From Flavobacteriales bacterium UBA7325 (GTDB taxonomy: Bacteria > Bacteroidota > Bacteroidia > Flavobacteriales_D > Crocinitomicaceae), in contig DKPV01000010.1 in assembly GCA_002471375.1 (NCBI GenBank), positions 1-6,098 on the forward strand: 6,098 nt of DNA, in the 5' to 3' direction. This document shows, piece after piece, positions 1 through 6,096 of this stretch. Position 1 is the first letter of the stretch; every line of letters begins with the position of its first letter. The translations under genes and the position numbers were made by a program. The notes below the pieces were generated by a model. The model saw nothing but the letters and a program-made list of their open reading frames with translations. It did no database searches and was not told where the DNA came from.

Positions 1-40
1 AGTAAGAAGATTTATACATTGATCTATTTCCATATTTAAT
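1..40 (+). other. Upstream edge of the CoA-transferase gene; possible end of subunit A, unresolved
   Basis: This short AT-rich stretch precedes the start codon at 41. In this family the subunit A gene usually lies just upstream of subunit B, so the 3' end of that gene may fall here. Two frames stay open from the edge: one stops with TAA at 37-39, the other with TGA at 20-22 after V-R-R-F-I-H. Neither is long enough to recognise. There is no clear purine-rich ribosome binding site ahead of the ATG and no TAnnTTTG promoter box, which fits translation or transcription continuing from an upstream gene in a Bacteroidota genome. Confidence 0.3.
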
Positions 41-694
41 ATGTTAGACAAACAAGGAATTGCACAGAGAATAGCACAAGATCTAGAAGATGGTTGGTAC
101 GTCAATCTAGGGATCGGTATTCCGACTTTAGTTGCTAATTACATCCCTGAAGGGATCGAAGTTGAGTTTCAATCTGAAAATGGCATCCTAGGAATGGGTC
201 CTTTTCCAATTGAAGGTGATGAAGATGCAGATCTAATCAATGCTGGTAAACAAACAATAACTGCTCAGAAGGGAGCAGTGTTTTTCGATAGCGCAATGTC
301 ATTTGCAATGATTCGTGGACAACATGTCCAGTTAACCGTACTCGGTGCAATGGAAGTTTCTGATCATGGAGACATCGCGAACTGGAAAATTCCAGGGAAA
401 ATGGTAAAAGGAATGGGAGGTGCGATGGATCTTGTTGCCTCAGCTGATAATATCATTGTTGCCATGATGCATACCAATAAACGTGGGGAAAGCAAGCTGT
501 TGGATAGCTGTTCTTTGCCATTGACAGGTATCAATTGTGTAAAAAAGGTGGTGACCAACCTTGCGGTATTGGACATTAAAGATGGTGCTTTTCATCTTGT
601 AGAGAGAGCCCCAGGAGTAACTGTTGAGGAAATCAAAGCGGCAACGGCTGGTAAGTTAGTTGTGCCCGATCACGTACCAGAAATGAGCTTTTAG
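41..694 (+). CDS. scoB: 3-oxoacid (succinyl-CoA:acetoacetate type) CoA-transferase, subunit B
   Basis: This is the beta subunit of a class I CoA-transferase, which moves CoA from succinyl-CoA or acetyl-CoA to acetoacetate or a related acid in the cytoplasm. It works with an alpha subunit that is not in the window. The 217-residue length is normal for a separate B subunit. Near the N-terminus is the glycine-rich NLGIGIPT (residues 22-29). The active-site segment SENGILGMG (45-53) carries the expected catalytic glutamate, Glu46, which forms the glutamyl-CoA thioester. The conserved KGMGGAMDLV follows at 123-132. The start at 41 gives the usual N-terminus, beginning a few residues before the IAQRIAQDL helix. 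The gene ends in TAG 12 bp from the convergent nadD stop. The fold and family are firm. The exact acceptor acid is not decided by sequence alone, and an acetate CoA-transferase (AtoA) role is possible. Confidence 0.93.
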   Translation: MLDKQGIAQRIAQDLEDGWYVNLGIGIPTLVANYIPEGIEVEFQSENGILGMGPFPIEGDEDADLINAGKQTITAQKGAVFFDSAMSFAMIRGQHVQLTVLGAMEVSDHGDIANWKIPGKMVKGMGGAMDLVASADNIIVAMMHTNKRGESKLLDSCSLPLTGINCVKKVVTNLAVLDIKDGAFHLVERAPGVTVEEIKAATAGKLVVPDHVPEMSF

Positions 695-709
695 AAGAAA
701 GCTCTTCTA
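685..709. terminator. Candidate terminator between convergent scoB and nadD: two overlapping inverted repeats
   Basis: Two perfect 7-bp inverted repeats share bases here. The first pairs GAGCTTT (685-691) with AAAGCTC (698-704) around a 6-nt loop. The second pairs TAGAAGA (692-698) with TCTTCTA (703-709) around a 4-nt loop and contains both convergent stop codons. On the + strand the first stem is followed by TTCTATTTGT, a weak T-rich tail, so it could terminate scoB. On the - strand the tail after the stem (ATTTCTGG) is poorer. The stems are short and AT-rich, so termination is plausible rather than certain. Confidence 0.4.
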
Positions 710-1318
710 TTTGTAAAAGTTCATTTCATCAACATACTTGTAAACTGGTTCAGTGAGAAGATATCTCACATCGTCGCCATTACCTATTGCCTTTCTGATA
801 AAGCTTGAAGACACCTTCATTACGGGTACATCATCACACATCGTTACATTCGGATGATTGTGGAACTGATTCCCCTCAACATCTCCATTTTCGAGCGCAT
901 TTTCTTCTTGAATCGTTCGAACCCGTGGATACACATAAAGCTTATGTTGCTCCAAAATGTTTTCATGATTGAACCATTTGTGGAAAGTTCGGAGATTATC
1001 CTCTCCCATAATCAGTGAAAACTCATTTTCAGGATGTTTTTCTTGGAGATAAGTGAGTGTCGAAGAGGTATAACTTGGAATCGGTAAATGAAATTCTATA
1101 TCGCTCACCTTTAAGTTAGGGTTCTCTTCAATGGCTACTCTAACAAGAGCTAACCTGTGATAATCTGCTAAAAGCGTGTTCTTTTTCTTTAAGGGGTTTT
1201 GGGGTGAAACCACGATCCAAACTTGATCCAAATCCGAAAATTCAGTCATGTAATTAGCAATCACCAGGTGACCAACATGGATAGGATTAAATGTTCCGAA
1301 ATAAAGCCCGACCTTCAT
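707..1318 (-). CDS. nadD: Nicotinate-nucleotide adenylyltransferase (NaMN adenylyltransferase)
   Basis: This cytoplasmic enzyme adenylates nicotinic acid mononucleotide with ATP to give deamido-NAD, the step before NAD synthetase. The 203-residue protein opens with the nucleotidyltransferase signature GTFNPIHVGH (residues 8-17), whose two histidines (14 and 17) bind and activate the ATP phosphates. The NadD-type segment IMGEDNLRTFHKW lies at 103-115, and the C-terminal phosphate-binding SSSFIR at 170-175. Length and the GEDNL block favour NadD over the shorter CoaD family, which shares the HxGH motif. The start ATG shares its A with the gmk stop (TAATG), so translation is probably coupled to gmk. 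No promoter is needed of its own. The loop at about 133-155 (Glu/Asn-rich) looks somewhat long but the motifs around it are intact. The gene ends with TAG close to the convergent scoB gene. Confidence 0.95.
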   Translation of the reverse strand: MKVGLYFGTFNPIHVGHLVIANYMTEFSDLDQVWIVVSPQNPLKKKNTLLADYHRLALVRVAIEENPNLKVSDIEFHLPIPSYTSSTLTYLQEKHPENEFSLIMGEDNLRTFHKWFNHENILEQHKLYVYPRVRTIQEENALENGDVEGNQFHNHPNVTMCDDVPVMKVSSSFIRKAIGNGDDVRYLLTEPVYKYVDEMNFYK

Positions 1319-1896
1319 TATTTCTCTAAGAATTCACGTACCATAATCTCGGCAGCATCACACGCTTCTCGTAAGTTGTCGTTAACGAGGATTGTATCGA
1401 ACTCTTTCGCAAATGAAAGCTCTTTACGCGCCTTACTCATTCGTTGGTTAATCTTATCCTCAGACTCCGTAGATCGCCCTCTCAGGCGGCTTTCTAACTC
1501 CTCGTAGCTAGGCGGCTGCACAAAAACAGCAAATGATTTATCTTGAAATAGTTTCTTAAGATTAAGACCACCTATTACATCAACATCAAAAATGACTGTC
1601 TTACCTTCTGACCAAATTCGTTCAATCTCAGATTTAAGTGTTCCGTAAAAGTTATTGCTATAAACCTCTTCCCACTCAATGAACTCACTATTCTCAATCT
1701 TAGATTTGAATACTTCAATTCCTAGGAAATAATAATCTTCACCGTGCTTTTCGTTCGGTCGCGGATCTCGACTGCAAGCAGAAACAGAAAATTCTAAACC
1801 TAGATCTCGGCGTAATAAATTATGCACAATCGTAGTTTTCCCAGCTCCAGATGGGGCCGAAAATATTACGCACTTACCTGTGTTTTCAAAAGTCAT
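1318..1896 (-). CDS. gmk: Guanylate kinase
   Basis: Guanylate kinase phosphorylates GMP to GDP with ATP in the cytoplasm, an essential step in guanine nucleotide supply and recycling. The 192-residue protein has the P-loop APSGAGKTT (residues 14-22) right after the first beta strand, with Lys20 as the phosphate-binding lysine. The GMP-binding segment SACSRDPRPNEKHGEDYYF (39-57) carries the expected arginines 43 and 46 and Tyr55, although the usual SxTTR reads SACSR here. The acidic VIFDVDVIGG (about 97-106) matches the second conserved block, and SRLRGRSTES (about 136-145) is the lid region. The ATG at 1896 is the first usable start after the yicC stop, 20 nt away; in-frame codons between them include no ATG, GTG or TTG. 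A purine-rich AAGAGGG abuts the ATG but is too close for a standard ribosome site. The stop overlaps the nadD start. Confidence 0.96.
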   Translation of the reverse strand: MTFENTGKCVIFSAPSGAGKTTIVHNLLRRDLGLEFSVSACSRDPRPNEKHGEDYYFLGIEVFKSKIENSEFIEWEEVYSNNFYGTLKSEIERIWSEGKTVIFDVDVIGGLNLKKLFQDKSFAVFVQPPSYEELESRLRGRSTESEDKINQRMSKARKELSFAKEFDTILVNDNLREACDAAEIMVREFLEK

Positions 1897-1916
1897 ACCC
1901 TCTTGTACGGATGTTT

Positions 1917-2783
1917 CTATAAAGTGTTCAAAATTTGCTCCTTAATTTTTTCAAGGTTGTCTTTCATACCTATGACAAGTACTTGCATTTCGGCATGATT
2001 ACTTTTACTCCCTAAGGTATTAATCTCACGTCCGATCTCCTGAGAGATAAACCCAAGTTTCTTTCCTGAGCTCTCCTTTTTCATCGTTTCTTCAAAATAA
2101 ACAAGGTGATTTCCAAGACGCATTTTCTCTTCAGATACATCAAGCTTCTCGATGTAGAAAATCATCTCTTGCTCCAGTCGGTTATCATCAAATCCCTTCA
2201 GCTTCGTTTCATCTAACGCTTTGTTCATGCGCTCACGGATAACTTCAAGTCTTTGGTTTTCGTATTTAGGTACTTCAGCTAGGAATCCTCTGATTTCGTT
2301 GATTCGTTCTTGAAATTCTCGCTCGAGCTCTTCCCCTTCTCTTCTTCTAAAATCATTTAATTGATCAGTAGCCTCCTTCACTAAGTTCAAAACCCACTTC
2401 TTCTCCTCATCCGTCAGCTCTTCGCGTTCATTATTATAGATCTCTGGCATCCTTATAATCAAAGGCAAGTAATCAGTCGTTGATTCACCAATAGCATCAT
2501 TCAGTTGCTTAAGCTCGGCATAATATGATTTAGCCAAGGGTACATTCAATGAAACTGGCGACTCTTCACCTATACTATCAATATTGATAAAGATATCTAC
2601 CTTTCCCCGACTTAACTCACGAGACACCTGCTTTCTAACTTCAGGTTCAATCTGACGATAGTACTGTGCTATACGCGTATTAAGATCAATGGACTTACTA
2701 TTCAATGATCTGATTTCAACAGATATCTTTTTAGTATGAAATGTTCCTGTGGCTTTTCCAAAGCCTGTCATGGATTTCAACAT
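1917..2783 (-). CDS. yicC: YicC/YloC-family endoribonuclease
   Basis: The YicC/YloC family consists of cytoplasmic, RNA-cleaving proteins implicated in RNA turnover. The N-terminal hallmark SMTGFG is at residues 4-9, followed by RSLNSKSIDLNTRI, matching the family's R-S-x-N-x-K-x-x-D block. The C-terminal DUF1732 domain has EEKMRLGNHLVYFEET and then FISQEIGREINTLGSKSN, its most conserved stretch, with the final lysine-rich helix ending in REQ-like KEQILNTL. The middle is charged and helical, likely coiled coil. The start is set at the ATG at 2783 (288 residues, beginning MLKSMTGFG), as in homologues. An in-frame TTG two codons upstream could extend it but has nothing to recommend it. It is the first gene of the yicC-gmk-nadD unit and has a promoter immediately upstream. 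YicC proteins are frequently encoded next to gmk in other bacteria. Confidence 0.94.
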   Translation of the reverse strand: MLKSMTGFGKATGTFHTKKISVEIRSLNSKSIDLNTRIAQYYRQIEPEVRKQVSRELSRGKVDIFINIDSIGEESPVSLNVPLAKSYYAELKQLNDAIGESTTDYLPLIIRMPEIYNNEREELTDEEKKWVLNLVKEATDQLNDFRRREGEELEREFQERINEIRGFLAEVPKYENQRLEVIRERMNKALDETKLKGFDDNRLEQEMIFYIEKLDVSEEKMRLGNHLVYFEETMKKESSGKKLGFISQEIGREINTLGSKSNHAEMQVLVIGMKDNLEKIKEQILNTL

Positions 2784-2799
2784 AATCAAAGGGTTTACG

Positions 2800-2830
2800 C
2801 AAAGATAACGATGTATTCCTATCTGTCAAC
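2800..2830 (-). promoter_or_regulatory. Bacteroidota-type promoter for yicC-gmk-nadD
   Basis: Read on the - strand, GTTG at 2830-2827 is followed after exactly 19 nt by TATCTTTG at 2807-2800. This matches the Bacteroidota primary sigma factor consensus (TTTG or TTG, about 19 nt, TAnnTTTG), fully in the -7 box and three of four in the -33 box. Only 16 nt separate the -7 box from the yicC ATG, so the inferred leader would be about 10-13 nt with no room for a Shine-Dalgarno site. The neighbouring TTGACA (2829-2824) also resembles a classical -35 hexamer, but there is no matching TATAAT at 17 nt. Confidence 0.7.
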
Positions 2831-2864
2831 TCGATTGAGACTATTTGGGCTCAATTCAAAAAGT

Positions 2865-3785
2865 CTAACGCGTTTTTCTAAGAAAACTACTCGAGGAAGA
2901 CAAATAGACCCCAGTAAAAATGATAAGCATGTAGACACCTTTTTCTATCGTAATAGTGTCGGTGTAATCATCAGCTATACCTAGCGCTCCAAGTGCGAAG
3001 GCAAAAAACACCACCAGCGCGGGCTGTAGATAAATATATGCACTGGACACTGAAGGTGATAAATGCTTCAACCCGAACACCGTTAGTAGATAGGTTAAGA
3101 ATGTTACGAAAACAACAACGAATAATATCTTATAGATCGCCTCCATTGGGATACGACTAAAATCTGTTTGAAAGAATTCATTAAGAGTCGGTGGATACAT
3201 CATTACAAACAACAATCCAAACGAGAACACATAGGTAATAACCGTTAATGGTTTATACTTTTTCATAAGAGGTTTTACTAGCACTAAATAAAGTCCATAA
3301 CTCATTGCATTAACGAAGATGTAGAAGTCACCAAGAAAAGAATCGCCCGAGCCTGTTCCTGCTGCGAGTGTAAGCAAGATCGCTCCAGTAGCTCCAATCG
3401 CTATTCCGATTGATTTCCTCCATGTAATTCTTTCATTCAAGAGAAAAAAAGATAAAATGACAACCAAGATTGGGTTGATAGTCATAATGATGCCTGAATT
3501 AATAGAGGATGTTAAACTAAGCCCATTGAAGAAGAACAATTGATTCACCGTTACTCCAAACATTCCGCATGCTGCTAATAAGAGCATATCCTTTCGTTTT
3601 ACTTTCTCCCTAACAAACAAGAGCTTAATGAGCCAGAATAAAAATGTTGCTCCCGCCGCCCGAAGTAAAATAAAAACATTCGGTTTTAAATATTCGGGCA
3701 TTACACCTTTGGCTATCACGTGATTGATCCCATAGAGGGCGTTTACTAAAAAGATGGCGATATGTGCGTACAGAATTTTTGACAT
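2865..3785 (-). CDS. EamA/DMT-superfamily membrane transporter (substrate unknown)
   Basis: This is a 306-residue inner-membrane protein of the drug/metabolite transporter superfamily, whose members export or import small metabolites such as amino acids or nucleobase-type compounds. It has about ten hydrophobic helices arranged as two EamA repeats, roughly residues 5-139 and 150-297. The first repeat ends in the typical LLNERITWRKSIGIAIGATG (115-134): a glutamate after a helix, then the glycine-rich final helix of the repeat. The second repeat ends in a similar but weaker EKGVYMLIIFTGVYL (281-295). The C-terminus is short and basic. The ATG at 3785 gives a standard N-terminus leading directly into helix 1. 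Upstream I see no convincing promoter and no Shine-Dalgarno site. The gene lies 81 nt ahead of yicC on the same strand, without a clear terminator between them, so some read-through is possible. The substrate cannot be read from the sequence. Confidence 0.92.
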   Translation of the reverse strand: MSKILYAHIAIFLVNALYGINHVIAKGVMPEYLKPNVFILLRAAGATFLFWLIKLLFVREKVKRKDMLLLAACGMFGVTVNQLFFFNGLSLTSSINSGIIMTINPILVVILSFFLLNERITWRKSIGIAIGATGAILLTLAAGTGSGDSFLGDFYIFVNAMSYGLYLVLVKPLMKKYKPLTVITYVFSFGLLFVMMYPPTLNEFFQTDFSRIPMEAIYKILFVVVFVTFLTYLLTVFGLKHLSPSVSSAYIYLQPALVVFFAFALGALGIADDYTDTITIEKGVYMLIIFTGVYLSSSSSFLRKTR

Positions 3786-3861
3786 TCTTGAATAGTGCGC
3801 AAGTTAGTTAGAATGATCAATTCCAGCAGATGGTAGGACATTTGTCTTAAGTTTTCTGCAT

Positions 3862-3890
3862 AAAAAAAGTGCCCTCTTACGAGGGCACTT
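3862..3890 (-). terminator. Intrinsic terminator of the T9SS cargo gene
   Basis: On the - strand a perfect 10-bp stem, AAGTGCCCTC paired with GAGGGCACTT (3890-3881 with 3876-3867), closes a GTAA loop. It is followed directly by a T run of about seven, counting the stem's last two bases (3868-3862). It begins 25 nt past the TAA of the secreted-protein gene. On the + strand no T run follows the stem, so it works in one direction and separates this gene from the transporter downstream. Confidence 0.92.
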
Positions 3891-3915
3891 CTCAATATAA
3901 ATAAGTGTCTGTCTC

Positions 3916-6096
3916 TTATTTTGAGATCACAACAGTTTTTGTTGCACTCTCACCATTCGCTGTAACACGAACTAAGTAAGATCCAGCATCAACATTTACG
4001 TTCATTGAAGCAGTCAATTGACCGTTAACATTGTTGAATTTTCTAGTTCCAACTACACGTCCACTGAAGTCAAGAACTTCAATGATTACTTCGTTAGCAA
4101 CTAATCCTTGAACTCCAACTGTGAATTCACCGTTAGATGGGTTTGGATAAACCTCAAGTAGATCATTCGCAAGTAATTCGTTCAACCCAACTGTAACCGC
4201 CGTACAAGCAGAAGTGTCAGAACAACCCGAAGTTGTAACGATAACCGCATAGCTTCCATCAGCTGTAGCTGTGAATGACTGTCCTGTTTCACCAGCAACT
4301 GGAGACAATGTAGCACAATCTATCCATTGGTATGTAGAACCTGATGCACCCGCTGTAATTGTTGCTCCAACATTAGAAACTGACAAGTCCAATACTGGTA
4401 CAGTTAAGTTGATAGTGATAATACTATCTCCTGCACATGAATTTGCAATTGTATCCATGTACATTCCTGTTGTCGTGTAAACAGCTCCACTTGGCGCTGT
4501 GTATGAAACACATTCTGTAACATTAACTGTTGCAGTTGAATTAGCTCCAATAGTCAAGTTAATAGTGATAACACTATCAGCTCCACAGTAATTTGGAATT
4601 GTATCCATGTACATACCAGTAGTAGCATATGTTGCACCACTTGGCGCAGTATAAACAGCACATGAAGAGGCATTAATTGTCGACGTAGACTCCAGACAGA
4701 TTGGACCTGGTCCGAAGTTTGGACGGATAATATATGACACATTAAATGCGAAAGCTTCATTGTTTGCCCATGGCTGTCCTGTGAAAGTTACCCATGTTGT
4801 TACTGGTGTAAAGATCGTAGTTGTTGTTGCAATAAGTGTATTAGAATCACCTTCTTCTATAGCTACCACATAATCTCCTGCAGCTAAATTAAGTGCTCCA
4901 GTTGCAATTGGCATTGTGTATAATGAATCAACAGCATCCACGATTGTCAATGACGTCGTTTGTGCAAGTATCGTGTTCGGTACACCAACAGCCATATCAA
5001 AAATAGACATTACAACAGGTTGTCCCGTCATTGATCCGCCTGAATTGTTAATTTGAAATGACACTGTTGTTAAGTCATCAGCAGCGTTCATTGTAAACTG
5101 TTGCCCAAGTGTTCCTACAGTTCCAGCTCCAATTCCTAAAGTACCTGTTACAATACCATCATCTCTAGCGTAAGTACTATCGGTAACTAGAATACTAAAA
5201 ATTGTCGTGTCGTTATTAATATTAACGTCAGCTTCTGTTATACTTGCTACATATTCTACCGTATACATGTCGGCTAGGGTCGGCGTAAATCCTGCAACCG
5301 TAGCAGTTGAATTTGCTCCCATTAAAATATTTGTAGGTGTACTAGAAGCGGAGTAAACGCTAGTCATGTTTCCATCATAAACATTTACTGTCATAGTCGC
5401 ATTGGTAACATCAGCAGTTCCAACATTATCAATCACACCAGAAGTACCTAGTGCAGAAATTTGTGCTAATGGCACTTGAGTATACTCAGTTCCTTGACCA
5501 AGGTCCCCCGCCATAGAAACATCTGCAGACCCAGCAACGATTTCAGTAACAACAATACTGTCTACCATTAAAATAAACTTATCAGTAGCATTATTTCTGA
5601 ATGCAACACGTACACTAGAACCAGCAAAAGTAGAAATGTCCACAGTATGCGGCGTCCAAACCTGTGCCTCAGCAGCAGTAGTATAAACCATCGTTCCACC
5701 AGTCATTCCAGCAATTGTTGGGGCACCATTAGAAACCCAAACTTCATATCCATCTGGATAAGTTGCATCCGGAGCTAAACCTTCCCAATATAAACTTGCA
5801 CTAACCCCTGCAGAAATCGCAATTGAAGGAGTAATCATCCAATCATCCGATGTTCCTGCTGGCGTGTACCATGAAGTACTGAACGCACAAGAATCAGATG
5901 GAGTAATAAAGTCGATACGGTTAATCCATGCATCATTCACGTAAGCTACATTTGTAGCAGGTGTGAGACCATCATTGTTAATCATTGTAAATCCCGCTGG
6001 CATTCCAACGGAGGAATTAAAATCTTCTGAGAAGATCACTTGTGAGAATGCTGAAGATGAGAGCGCAATCACACATAAAGTAATTAGTTGTTTCAT
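3916..6096 (-). CDS. Secreted multidomain protein with choice-of-anchor J domain and T9SS type A sorting domain
   Basis: A 726-residue exported protein, complete from ATG at 6096 to TAA. Residues 1-18 are a signal peptide (MKQ, a hydrophobic core, then AFS before Gln19, fitting the A-x-S cleavage rule). About 20-185 resembles the choice-of-anchor J (cleaved adhesin) beta-sandwich: FSEDFN (22-27), DDWMITPSI (84-92), VWVSN (119-123), VRVAFRN (162-168), VDSIVV (178-183). Residues about 190-305 and 306-460 look like two further beta-sandwich modules, the first CARDB/Ig-like. Two 50-residue repeats follow (470-569), then an Ig-like module (570-636, with QWIDC) and the T9SS type A C-terminal domain (about 648-726, from VYPNPSNGEF to TKTVVISK), which directs crossing of the outer membrane and release or surface attachment. 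No protease or glycosidase motif is seen; adhesion or a matrix role is inference. Lysine and arginine are very scarce. The promoter lies beyond the window edge. Confidence 0.93.
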   Translation of the reverse strand: MKQLITLCVIALSSSAFSQVIFSEDFNSSVGMPAGFTMINNDGLTPATNVAYVNDAWINRIDFITPSDSCAFSTSWYTPAGTSDDWMITPSIAISAGVSASLYWEGLAPDATYPDGYEVWVSNGAPTIAGMTGGTMVYTTAAEAQVWTPHTVDISTFAGSSVRVAFRNNATDKFILMVDSIVVTEIVAGSADVSMAGDLGQGTEYTQVPLAQISALGTSGVIDNVGTADVTNATMTVNVYDGNMTSVYSASSTPTNILMGANSTATVAGFTPTLADMYTVEYVASITEADVNINNDTTIFSILVTDSTYARDDGIVTGTLGIGAGTVGTLGQQFTMNAADDLTTVSFQINNSGGSMTGQPVVMSIFDMAVGVPNTILAQTTSLTIVDAVDSLYTMPIATGALNLAAGDYVVAIEEGDSNTLIATTTTIFTPVTTWVTFTGQPWANNEAFAFNVSYIIRPNFGPGPICLESTSTINASSCAVYTAPSGATYATTGMYMDTIPNYCGADSVITINLTIGANSTATVNVTECVSYTAPSGAVYTTTGMYMDTIANSCAGDSIITINLTVPVLDLSVSNVGATITAGASGSTYQWIDCATLSPVAGETGQSFTATADGSYAVIVTTSGCSDTSACTAVTVGLNELLANDLLEVYPNPSNGEFTVGVQGLVANEVIIEVLDFSGRVVGTRKFNNVNGQLTASMNVNVDAGSYLVRVTANGESATKTVVISK
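4390..4689 (-). repeat. Two tandem 150-bp in-frame repeats in the secreted-protein gene
   Basis: Two direct repeats of exactly 150 bp, 4540-4689 and 4390-4539, encode residues 470-519 and 520-569. By hand alignment the two 50-residue units are identical at 32 positions. The shared core runs YTAPSGA, then TTGMYMDTI, then ITINLT. Each unit has cysteines at its positions 10 and 35 (residues 479/504 and 529/554), so one disulfide per unit is plausible. The longest identical DNA run I found is 18 bp (4447-4464 and 4597-4614), so the copies have diverged at many silent sites and are not a recent duplication. Confidence 0.9.

Noticed and set aside
364..576. 70-residue open frame on the - strand inside scoB
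   Set aside because: It lies wholly within the well-supported CoA-transferase gene, has no recognisable motif and no start signal; it is an antisense shadow.
1223..1507. 94-residue open frame on the + strand across nadD and gmk
   Set aside because: It is antisense to two firm genes and crosses their junction; the Ser/Arg/Leu-rich translation looks like a reverse-frame shadow.
2834..2855. Inverted repeat ATTGAG / CTCAAT between the transporter and yicC, as a possible terminator
   Set aside because: The stem is only 6 bp with a 10-nt loop, AT-rich, and no T run follows on the - strand; too weak to call, although it sits just upstream of the promoter.
2736..2984. 82-residue open frame on the + strand over the yicC promoter region
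   Set aside because: It overlaps both yicC and the transporter gene antisense, spans the promoter, and shows no family features.
3786..3861. Possible promoter ahead of the transporter gene
   Set aside because: The best candidate, TAACTTGC, matches TAnnTTTG poorly and has no TTG box at about 19 nt upstream; nothing convincing is visible.
4390..4689. CRISPR array or non-coding satellite repeat
   Set aside because: The period is exactly 150 bp, in frame, diverged at silent sites and encodes a protein module; it is an internal protein repeat.
4271..4760. Two short open frames (4271-4480 on +, 4554-4760 on -) in the secreted-protein gene
   Set aside because: Both lie inside the continuous 726-residue gene, over the tandem repeats, and arise from the repetitive codon pattern.
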